Below, one piece after another: positions 9,067 to 16,345 of a stretch of 64,000 nt of DNA. The translations under genes were made by a program, and so were the position numbers. The stretch lies in assembly GCF_023073315.1 (NCBI RefSeq), contig NZ_JADPJH010000034.1, positions 330,143 through 394,142 of the forward strand, in the 5' to 3' direction. Under the pieces are notes generated by a model. That model searched no databases, had not been told where the DNA came from, and saw nothing but the letters and a program-made list of their open reading frames with translations. Source of the stretch: Bradyrhizobium sp. 1. Its GTDB lineage: Bacteria > Pseudomonadota > Alphaproteobacteria > Rhizobiales > Xanthobacteraceae. Numbering within the stretch: the stretch's first letter is position 1; each line of letters opens with the position of its first letter.

Positions 9067-11160
9067 ATGCTCAATCGCTTGTCCGTATCCACGCTGCTGA
9101 AGGCGGTGATCCTGTCCACCGCGTTCGTCGTCGTCATCGGCTTCTCGATCAGCGCATGGAGTTCCTGGGGCCGGCTGCAGCAGGCCAACCGGATCGTGGC
9201 GGTCTCTGCCGCGTCGACGGAAGTGTTCAAGGCGATGGCCAACATCCGGGCCGACCGCTCGACCAGCAACCGCCAGCTCACCTCCGATGTCCCGATGGAC
9301 AAGGACATCGAAAAATACATCCGCGAGATCCGCGACGCCCTGATGCCCGCGCTGGCGCGCACGCTCGAGATCCTGCCCACGACTGACCTCGTCCAGCGCG
9401 ATACGTTCCTCGCCGAGCTCGGTACGCTGAACAAGACGCTGCTGGCGGCGCAGGCCGAGTTCTGGATCGAGGCGCTCAAGCCGCGCGCCGAGCGCCGCGC
9501 GGCGCTTGCCAAGGAATATGTCGCGACCGAGGACACTCTGATGGCGCAGCTCGACAAGCTCGCCGGCGCGCTCGTCGCGAGCGTCAACCATCAGGACGCC
9601 ACCATCGACCAGCTGCTGACCATCAAGCAGATGGCCTGGCTGCTGCGCAGCACCGCGGGCGAATCCTCGCAGCTCGTCGGTAACGCGCTCGGCAGCGGCA
9701 AGATCGCACCCGAAGTGCAGCTCGCCTATACCAAATTCGTCGGCGGTACCGACACTGCCTGGACCGCGATCGAGCTCGCCGCATTGGGCATGCAACTGCC
9801 GCCGGCCCTGAGCGCCGCGATCACCGAGACCAAGTCGGTCTATTTCGACCCGCAATATGCCGCGACCCGCGACGGCGTGATCACGGCGATCGCCAAGGGC
9901 GAGAAGCCGTCGATGACCGCCAATCAGTGGAGCCCCTATTCGGTGCCCCGCATGATGAGCGCGGTGAAGCTCGCGGACGCCGCGCTTCAGGCCGCCAAGG
10001 ATCACTCCGCCGTGCAGCGCTCGGCCGCCGTGCAGTGGCTGATCGTCAATACCGCCCTGCTCGTTGCCGCAATCATCCTGACCGGTGCTGCCATGCTGGC
10101 GGTCAGCCGCCGCGTGATCACGCCGCTGCACAAAATCCGCGACGCCATGCTCAAGGTCGCCGGCGGCGATCTCGGCGTCGACAGCGGCTATCTCGAGCGC
10201 CAGGACGAGATCGGCTCGCTCGCCGGCGCGCTTGAAACCTTCAAGCAGCAGGCGATCGACAAGCTCGAGATCGAGGAGCAGGAGCGCGAGCGGAACGCCG
10301 GCGCCGCCGCGCGCCAGCGCGCGATCGAGACCTATGTCGGCGAGTTCGAGGGCGTGGTGCACAGATCGCTGGGCGAGCTGAGCGACGCCTCCGGCGAAAT
10401 GCGCAAGACCTCAGGCGATCTGTCCGCGGTGTCACGTCAGACCAATGAGCGCGTAGAGATCGCGGGCAAGGCGTCCAACGAGGCCTCCACCAGCGTCGAG
10501 AGCGTCGCGGCCGCCGCCGAGGAGCTCTCTGCATCGATCAACGACATCAGCCAGCAGGCCGCCCATGCCGCGGGCATCGCCAGCCGCGCCGTCAACCAGG
10601 CCCGCGAGACCGACGTCACCGTGCAGGGGCTGGCGCAGTCCGCAGGCCGCATCGGCGAGGTGGTCGGCCTCATCAACACGATTGCAGCGCAGACCAACCT
10701 GCTCGCGCTGAACGCCACGATCGAGGCGGCACGCGCGGGCGAAGCCGGCCGCGGCTTTGCGGTGGTCGCATCGGAGGTGAAGTCGCTGGCGAGCCAGACC
10801 GCGAAGGCGACCGAGGAGATTTCGGAGCAGATCGCCGACATCCAGAAGGTCGCCGGCGATGCCATCAACGCAATCCAGGCGATCGGCGGCATCATCGGCG
10901 AAGTCAACGAAGTCGCCACCGCGATTGCTGCCGCCGTGCAGGAGCAGGGCGCGGCGACGCAGGAGATCACCCGCAGCACGCAATATGCGGCGCAGGGCAC
11001 CAAGAACGTCTCGGACAACATCACCGGTGTGAAGGCCGATGCCGATACCGCAGCGGGTGCGGCCGACAACGTCAAGCAGGCCTCGGAAACGCTGGAGACG
11101 CAGAGCCGCCAGCTCGGTCAGCAGGTCAGCGACTTCCTGGGTAAGATACGTGCGGCGTAG
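9067..11160 (+). CDS. Methyl-accepting chemotaxis protein (second of a tandem pair)
   Basis: From the ATG at 9067 this receptor is also 697 residues and matches MCP 1 with no visible length differences. The first residues are parallel (MLNRLSVSTLLKAV against MLNRLTVSALLKAV). The HAMP and signalling domains are almost identical, while the periplasmic domain has diverged (for example VPMDKDIEKYIREI against EPLDPEIDRYLRAL). This suggests two receptors feeding the same Che pathway with different ligand preferences. An upstream in-frame ATG at 8986 would put the leader inverted repeat inside the coding region and is rejected. No tethering pentapeptide is present. Confidence 0.95.
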   Translation: MLNRLSVSTLLKAVILSTAFVVVIGFSISAWSSWGRLQQANRIVAVSAASTEVFKAMANIRADRSTSNRQLTSDVPMDKDIEKYIREIRDALMPALARTLEILPTTDLVQRDTFLAELGTLNKTLLAAQAEFWIEALKPRAERRAALAKEYVATEDTLMAQLDKLAGALVASVNHQDATIDQLLTIKQMAWLLRSTAGESSQLVGNALGSGKIAPEVQLAYTKFVGGTDTAWTAIELAALGMQLPPALSAAITETKSVYFDPQYAATRDGVITAIAKGEKPSMTANQWSPYSVPRMMSAVKLADAALQAAKDHSAVQRSAAVQWLIVNTALLVAAIILTGAAMLAVSRRVITPLHKIRDAMLKVAGGDLGVDSGYLERQDEIGSLAGALETFKQQAIDKLEIEEQERERNAGAAARQRAIETYVGEFEGVVHRSLGELSDASGEMRKTSGDLSAVSRQTNERVEIAGKASNEASTSVESVAAAAEELSASINDISQQAAHAAGIASRAVNQARETDVTVQGLAQSAGRIGEVVGLINTIAAQTNLLALNATIEAARAGEAGRGFAVVASEVKSLASQTAKATEEISEQIADIQKVAGDAINAIQAIGGIIGEVNEVATAIAAAVQEQGAATQEITRSTQYAAQGTKNVSDNITGVKADADTAAGAADNVKQASETLETQSRQLGQQVSDFLGKIRAA

Positions 11161-11169
11161 GGAAGCCCC

Positions 11170-11823
11170 CTACTCCTTCGCCACCACCGGCACCTGACGG
11201 AATTTTGCGCGGACCGACTCGGGCAGCGGCGAAAAGTTCATCGCGACACCGCGGCGGTCGTTTGCGTTGCGGCTGGCGACGACGAGGCCATCGCTGCTCG
11301 CGACGATGTCGCCCTTGCGCAAGGTGGGATCGTCCTCGGCCTTGACCTGGGCGAGCCCGACTGAGTCCTTGCCATTGCAGGTGCAGCCCGTGACGAGCTC
11401 GTTGCGATAGCGGAACGCGTTCGGCAGCTCGGAATAGGATTTTCCCTTCTCCGTCGTCGCGTCGTCGATATTGCTGCCATAGACCAGCGAGGTCTCCGAC
11501 ATCGGGCAGAAGCTCTTGCAGGATTTCGCCTTGCTCTCGGCATCATTTCCTTGCGCCGGGAAGTAGCGACCGTCGCAACCGCGCACGCAATAAGCGGTAC
11601 CACCGCCATAGGAAGCCCGCTGGCGCGGTGCGTCGTAGCGCGGCATGTCGTCATTCGCGAACGGCATCTGGATTTGCGGCGGCGGCCGCCTTCCGAAGCC
11701 GCCGAACAAGGCCGAGAAGAAATCCTCCGCATGCGCCGATGGCGTCAGCGCGAGGCCGAGGGAGCTGGCGGCGAGGACCGCCGCCGCACCGCTCGCCAGT
11801 TTGCTGATCGAACGTCCAGTCAT
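11170..11823 (-). CDS. DUF2865 family secreted protein
   Basis: This 217-residue protein has an N-terminal signal peptide ending near residue 32 (TPSAHA, then EDFF). Cysteine motifs YCVRGCDG, CKSFCPMS and GCTCNG give about six cysteines, likely paired in the periplasm. This layout is typical of the DUF2865 family found across Rhizobiales, whose function is unknown. It starts 20 bases before the stop-codon end of the neighbouring L,D-transpeptidase gene reading in the same direction, so a two-gene operon with that enzyme is likely. An envelope or cell-wall role is inferred from this context only. Confidence 0.8.
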   Translation of the reverse strand: MTGRSISKLASGAAAVLAASSLGLALTPSAHAEDFFSALFGGFGRRPPPQIQMPFANDDMPRYDAPRQRASYGGGTAYCVRGCDGRYFPAQGNDAESKAKSCKSFCPMSETSLVYGSNIDDATTEKGKSYSELPNAFRYRNELVTGCTCNGKDSVGLAQVKAEDDPTLRKGDIVASSDGLVVASRNANDRRGVAMNFSPLPESVRAKFRQVPVVAKE

Positions 11824-11842
11824 GAGACCTCACTCAACTTCT

Positions 11843-12625
11843 TCAGTTCACGGCCGACGTCGGGATGTTCAGCGCCTGCCGGCCTGTGGGCAGCGTCGTC
11901 ACGGCCGGGCGCTTGCGCCAAGAATCACTCCCCTTGTCGCCACCTTTCGCCATGATCGGCGCGTTCTTCGGCAGCACCACCACCTTGGTGCCGACATTGA
12001 CGCGGCTGAAGAGATCACTGACATCCTCGTTGGTGAGACGGATGCAGCCGGAGGAGACGAACTTGCCGATGGTGGTGGGATCGTTGGTGCCGTGGATGCG
12101 GTATTCACTGGAGCCGAGATACATCGCGCGTGCACCGAGCGGATTGCCGGGGCCGCCGGCGACGAAACGCGGCAGATAGGGCTGGCGCGCGATCATCTCG
12201 GCCGGCGGATGCCAATCCGGCCACTCAGCCTTGCGCGTCACGCTCTGCACGCCTGCCCAGGTAAAGCCTTCGCGGCCGACGCCGACGCCGTAACGGATCG
12301 CGCGGCCATTGCCGAGCACGTAATAGAGATAGGTGTTGCCGGTATCGATCACGATAGTGCCGGCTGGCTCGCTCCTGTCGAAGCTGACGATCTGCTTGCG
12401 GAACCGGTCAGGGAGCGCAGCGTCCTCGTCGGCGGCTTGCGGCTCAGCCGAATAGCCCTGCGAATAGGTCGCCTGGTCTTGCGGATAGCCCTGCGTCTGG
12501 ATCGGCGCGTAGCCGAGCGTCTGGGCCTGTGCCGCGAACGGCACGGTCAGCAATGCTGTCGCGAAGGCAAAAGCGGTGACGGCGCGCGGCGAGAAGCTGC
12601 GACGGACTGAAGACAACTTTGTCAT
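11843..12625 (-). CDS. L,D-transpeptidase (YkuD domain)
   Basis: This is a 260-residue exported enzyme with a signal peptide at residues 1-34 (...FAAQAQ). The YkuD active-site motif is present: His178 in RIHGTNDP, then SSGCIRL with catalytic Cys194. Such enzymes make 3-3 cross-links in peptidoglycan or attach proteins to it. A Gln/Tyr-rich segment (PIQTQGYPQDQATYSQGYS) links the signal peptide to the catalytic domain. It is probably co-transcribed with the DUF2865 gene downstream. It is divergent from the AI-2E transporter gene. Confidence 0.93.
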   Translation of the reverse strand: MTKLSSVRRSFSPRAVTAFAFATALLTVPFAAQAQTLGYAPIQTQGYPQDQATYSQGYSAEPQAADEDAALPDRFRKQIVSFDRSEPAGTIVIDTGNTYLYYVLGNGRAIRYGVGVGREGFTWAGVQSVTRKAEWPDWHPPAEMIARQPYLPRFVAGGPGNPLGARAMYLGSSEYRIHGTNDPTTIGKFVSSGCIRLTNEDVSDLFSRVNVGTKVVVLPKNAPIMAKGGDKGSDSWRKRPAVTTLPTGRQALNIPTSAVN

Positions 12626-12831
12626 GTGCTGCCCCGTGGGATGTGAGCATCAGGGTGATGCGGCTTTCCGACAAACGCAGCAGGACCGACTCAAGTTCCG
12701 CCGCCGTCTGCGGCACCGACGTCACAGTCAAGCGATCAAGACTTCACGAAACCGCGATGGAACCGCGACGCCCCTCGGGCGTTCCCTTCACACCAATGGG
12801 CGCCCGGAGACCTCCGTGCGGGAGAGATATT

Positions 12832-13944
12832 GTGCGCGTCCTTCCCTCTGAACGTCTGCTTCCCGGCAACAACGAAGGCGCTCCGCTTCCCGACAGCCGC
12901 AGTGAGTTGCCGCCGATGATCCGGCGCACCGAGTTCGTCGCCTTTGCGCTCGCCGGCCTGCTCCTGATCGCCATCATCGCGGTGCTCTATCTTGCCAAGG
13001 CGTTTTTCCTCCCGGTCGTGATGGCCGTCGTTGCCGGCACCATGCTGTCACCGGCCGCAAGCTTTCTCGAACGGCGGCACGTGCCACGCGCGCTCGGTGC
13101 GGTGCTGATCGTGACCGCAGTGACGACGCTGGTCGCGTTCGTCGTGGCGCTGATTGCCGTGCCCGCCATGGAGTGGAGTTCACGCCTGCCGGAGCTGGGC
13201 GCGCAGCTGAAGGAGAAGATGCACGTCTTCGACCGGCCGCTGGCGCTGTGGAAGGAACTGCAAACTATGGTCGGCGGCTCCGATAGTCTATCAAGCCTCC
13301 CCCTGCCGAAAATCGACTGGGTGCAGCCGACGCTGGAATTCCTGTCGCCGACCTTCGCCGAATTCCTGCTGTTCTTCGCCACCCTGATCCTGTTCATCGC
13401 GAGCTGGCGCGATTTGCGGCGCGCGATGATCATGAATTTCGGCGACCGCGACGCGCGGCTGCGCACGCTGCGAATCCTTAACGAGATCGAGGTCCATCTC
13501 GGCAATTACCTTCTGACCGTCACCGTCATCAATGTCGGCGTCGGCATCGCCACCGGCATCGTCTGTGCGGTCACCGGCATGCCGAATCCGGCCGGGCTGG
13601 GCGCGCTCGCGGCTGCGCTCAACTTCATCCCGATCATCGGGCCGATCGCGATGTTCGTCGTGCTGGCCGTGGTCGGGCTGGTCGCTTTCCCGACCATCGG
13701 CGGCGGGTTGATGGCGGCACTGGCCTTCGGCGGCGTCACCTTCCTGGAAGGACATTTCGTCACGCCGACCATCATCGGCCGCAGGCTGTCGCTGAACGCG
13801 CTCGCCGTCTTCATCGCGCTGGCGTTCTGGACCTGGCTGTGGGGACCGATGGGTGCGTTCCTGTCGTCGCCGCTCCTGATCGTCGGGCTGATCCTGAAAG
13901 AGCACCTGATGCCGGAGAATTCGCCGCAATTGCCTCAAGGGTAG
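12832..13944 (+). CDS. AI-2E family transporter (PerM/TqsA-like)
   Basis: This membrane protein has the eight-helix pattern of the family: a pair of helices after MIRRTEF, a soluble middle part (about residues 110-160), and C-terminal blocks NFIPIIGP and FLEGHFVTPTIIGRRLSLNALAVFIALAFW cut across two conserved loops. I chose the GTG at 12832 because GGGAGAG lies 6 bases before it and because it gives 370 residues, the family norm. The open frame extends to 12619, but that stretch overlaps the divergent transpeptidase start. Members export autoinducer-2 or act as Na+/H+ antiporters; the substrate here is unknown. Confidence 0.88.
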   Translation: MRVLPSERLLPGNNEGAPLPDSRSELPPMIRRTEFVAFALAGLLLIAIIAVLYLAKAFFLPVVMAVVAGTMLSPAASFLERRHVPRALGAVLIVTAVTTLVAFVVALIAVPAMEWSSRLPELGAQLKEKMHVFDRPLALWKELQTMVGGSDSLSSLPLPKIDWVQPTLEFLSPTFAEFLLFFATLILFIASWRDLRRAMIMNFGDRDARLRTLRILNEIEVHLGNYLLTVTVINVGVGIATGIVCAVTGMPNPAGLGALAAALNFIPIIGPIAMFVVLAVVGLVAFPTIGGGLMAALAFGGVTFLEGHFVTPTIIGRRLSLNALAVFIALAFWTWLWGPMGAFLSSPLLIVGLILKEHLMPENSPQLPQG

Positions 13945-14021
13945 CGGGTTTTCACCAACGGAACTTACCTCACAACGAAACGTTTTCCGTCCATCTCACC
14001 GCCAACAGTTCGGAGTCCGTA

Positions 14022-14393
14022 ATGTCAATAGCCGACGGCGAAGCCAGGATGAGAGACTGGACCGACAAAGCCACCGCAGAACGCCTCGAGAAGGATGTAG
14101 CAGCCGTGAAAAACGATATCGCCGCCCTCACCGATCAGATCACCGACGCGCTCAATACCTTTGCCAACGCGACGGGCAAGCAGGCCCGGCGTGGTTACAA
14201 GCAGGCACGCGAGAACATGGATACGACGTTCGACGATATGTCGGAGCGCGGCAGCGCGATGATGGGCGCGGCGCAGGACGCCTATGGCTCGATCGAGGAA
14301 ACGCTGGAGGACGCGATCACGCAGCGGCCGCTCGCGACCGTCGGGATCGCGCTTGGCATCGGCTTCCTGATCGGCGCGGTCTGGCGCCGGTAA
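14022..14393 (+). CDS. DUF883 (ElaB/YqjD-type) membrane-anchored protein
   Basis: This 123-residue protein has a long amphipathic helical part rich in Asp, Glu, Lys and Ala (EKDVAAVKNDIAALTDQI, then KQARRGYKQARENMD). It ends in one membrane helix (TVGIALGIGFLIGAVWRR), the arrangement of ElaB/YqjD proteins, which tether to the inner membrane and bind ribosomes in E. coli stationary phase. The ATG at 14049 is an alternative start. It is followed closely by a phage-holin-like gene, a pairing seen in other proteobacterial stress clusters. Confidence 0.75.
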   Translation: MSIADGEARMRDWTDKATAERLEKDVAAVKNDIAALTDQITDALNTFANATGKQARRGYKQARENMDTTFDDMSERGSAMMGAAQDAYGSIEETLEDAITQRPLATVGIALGIGFLIGAVWRR

Positions 14394-14482
14394 GGCGGCC
14401 GGTACCGTGATGACGGCGGTGCTCGGCGCCGCCGCGGTCGGCTGGTGACGATCCGGCTTGTGGGGATTTGAGGAGCAAGTCC

Positions 14483-14938
14483 ATGTTTCAACGCATCATC
14501 GACGGCATCAGCGCATCGACCGGCACGACGGTCCGACTGACGTCGCTCGCCGCAGGCGCGGCATTCGCGCTGTTCATCACGACCTGCTTTCTCTGTGCCG
14601 CCGCCTTTATCTCGGTGCTGGAGAAGTACGGTCCGGTGCAAGCCTGTCTCGCAGGTGCCGGTATCTTCTTCCTGCTGACGCTCACGGCCGCAGGCACCTA
14701 TTGGGGCTACAAGCGCCAACTGCAGAAGCGCGCCCATATCGCGGCCGAGCGTGCCGCGAAGTCAACCGCGCAGAGCATGCTCGCCGACCCCATGCTGCTC
14801 GCGACGGGGCTCCAGATCGTTCGCGCCATCGGGATCAAGCGGCTGCTGCCGATCCTCGCCATCGGCGGCGTCGCGCTCGGGATCATGGCGAGCCGCGCCG
14901 GCGTGCCCGACGAGGCCTCGGCCGAGCCGGCCGAATAA
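14483..14938 (+). CDS. Holin-like (phage holin superfamily III) small membrane protein
   Basis: This 151-residue protein starts at 14483 after a strong GAGGAG site. Two membrane helices (about residues 22-46 and 52-75) are followed by a charged stretch (YKRQLQKRAHIAAERAAK) and a third weaker hydrophobic segment (LLPILAIGGVALGIMAS). The pattern matches the non-lytic holin-like proteins encoded beside DUF883 genes in many proteobacteria. No phage genes are nearby, so a lytic role is unlikely. Confidence 0.65.
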   Translation: MFQRIIDGISASTGTTVRLTSLAAGAAFALFITTCFLCAAAFISVLEKYGPVQACLAGAGIFFLLTLTAAGTYWGYKRQLQKRAHIAAERAAKSTAQSMLADPMLLATGLQIVRAIGIKRLLPILAIGGVALGIMASRAGVPDEASAEPAE

Positions 14939-14945
14939 TCGCGAG

Positions 14946-15128
14946 TCAGCCTCGGCTGCGGACGATACAGATCGCGGCCACCGCGAGCGGAATGGTCAGC
15001 GCGCCCCAGCATAGCGGCAGCCATATTCCGGTCTGGCCCAGCAAGGCCGCCAACAGGCCAAACACACTCAGGACGGCGAGCAGCGACGGCCAGCGCCAGA
15101 TCATGGCAAGCGAGCGACGGCCCGTCAT
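14946..15128 (-). CDS. Small hypothetical membrane protein in the iron operon
   Basis: This is a 60-residue protein with two hydrophobic helices (about residues 13-30 and 34-55). Its ATG overlaps the stop codon of the PepSY gene by four bases (ATGA), so the two are translationally coupled. I recognise no family. Its position as third gene after a TonB receptor and a PepSY protein suggests an accessory membrane subunit of the iron system. Confidence 0.6.
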   Translation of the reverse strand: MTGRRSLAMIWRWPSLLAVLSVFGLLAALLGQTGIWLPLCWGALTIPLAVAAICIVRSRG

Positions 15129-16336
15129 TCGGCGCCGCCCGGCGAAGTCAGCGGCATGACGGCCGTCGAGCGGCTCATCTTCGGTACCGGCGATCGCGCA
15201 AACCAGAGATACAGCCCGCTGCCGAGCACGAGGATGGTGACAAGGTCCAGCAGCACCCAGATGATCTTCAGCGGCATGCCGCCATAATCGCCGAAATGCA
15301 GCGGACGCGAGAGCTCCAGTGCGCGCAGATACCAGGGCATGGTCACCGCGGACACCAGCGCGCCGCTTCTGGCGTCGACCAGCACCGGGCTGAACAGCCG
15401 CGAGATCAGCGGCTGCTTGCCCTTGGTCCAGACGACGTAGTGAAATGGCGATCCGAACGGCGAGCCAGGATACACCACACTGGTCGTGGTCATGTCGGGG
15501 AATGCGGCACTCACCGTGTCATAGGCGGCTTGCGGCGAGGCCAGTTCGGAGGTTTGCGGCACCGGCTTGCCTTGCAGCGGCGCCAACATCGCGCGCACGT
15601 CGGTCTGCTGCCACAGCGCGAACAGCGGCGTCGAGAGCTCGTTGACCGCCCCGGTGGCGCCGACCACCAGCGCCCAGCCGAGCGTGACGATACCGAGCAG
15701 ATTGTGCAGGTCGAGCCATTTCAGCCGCCGCGACCGGGCTGCGCGCACCGTGCCGAAATCGAGCCGGCGCATGAAGGGCCCGTAGATGGCGATGCCGGAG
15801 ACGATCGCCGCGATAAACAGCAACGCCACCGCACCGAGGAACAGCTCGCCCGGCAGCCCCATGAAGAGGTCGCGATGCAGCGTCAGCATCAGTCGCAGGA
15901 AGGTGAGCCCGTCCTCGCCGAATGGCTTCGTCTGTTTCAGCACCTCGCCGGTGTGGGCGTCGAACCTGATCGAGTGGATCGCCTTGCGGTTGGCCTTGAA
16001 CGCCTCCCACGAACTCGCCATGAACACCATGATCTTGGGTTCGTCGTCGTCGACGAACACCGAGATGATCGTCTCGCCGGGATAAAGTCTCCGGCTTGCG
16101 TCGACGACCCGGTCAAGACTGACATTGGGCGTGCTCTCCGGCACTTGCGCGTAAGGCAAGGCGTCGTCGAGCAGGCTATCGATCTCGTCCCGCAGCACCA
16201 GCGGCAGGCCGGTGATGCAGATCAGGAGCAGGAACAATGTGCAAATCAGGCTCGACCATTTGTGTACGAAGAGCCAGCGCCGCAGCGCCGGCTTTCGCTC
16301 ATGCACACGTTCGCTGGAGATCGCCCGCTCGCTCAT
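15125..16336 (-). CDS. PepSY-associated transmembrane protein (putative iron reductase)
   Basis: This 403-residue protein has an N-terminal helix after RRWLFVHKWSSL, a periplasmic PepSY-type region, and further helices at about 140-165, 185-215 and 355-380. The HKW and LHR/LHN histidines next to helices are typical of the PiuB/iron-regulated membrane protein family, some of which reduce siderophore-bound ferric iron. It begins nine bases after the TonB receptor stop and overlaps the small gene after it, so the three form an operon. Iron regulation (Irr or Fur) is expected but I found no clear operator. Confidence 0.85.
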   Translation of the reverse strand: MSERAISSERVHERKPALRRWLFVHKWSSLICTLFLLLICITGLPLVLRDEIDSLLDDALPYAQVPESTPNVSLDRVVDASRRLYPGETIISVFVDDDEPKIMVFMASSWEAFKANRKAIHSIRFDAHTGEVLKQTKPFGEDGLTFLRLMLTLHRDLFMGLPGELFLGAVALLFIAAIVSGIAIYGPFMRRLDFGTVRAARSRRLKWLDLHNLLGIVTLGWALVVGATGAVNELSTPLFALWQQTDVRAMLAPLQGKPVPQTSELASPQAAYDTVSAAFPDMTTTSVVYPGSPFGSPFHYVVWTKGKQPLISRLFSPVLVDARSGALVSAVTMPWYLRALELSRPLHFGDYGGMPLKIIWVLLDLVTILVLGSGLYLWFARSPVPKMSRSTAVMPLTSPGGAE

Positions 16337-16345
16337 CCTGTCCCC

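Noticed and set aside
14483..14938. Prophage remnant suggested by the holin-like gene
   Set aside because: No lysin, capsid or integrase genes nearby; the DUF883 neighbour fits a chromosomal stress pair.
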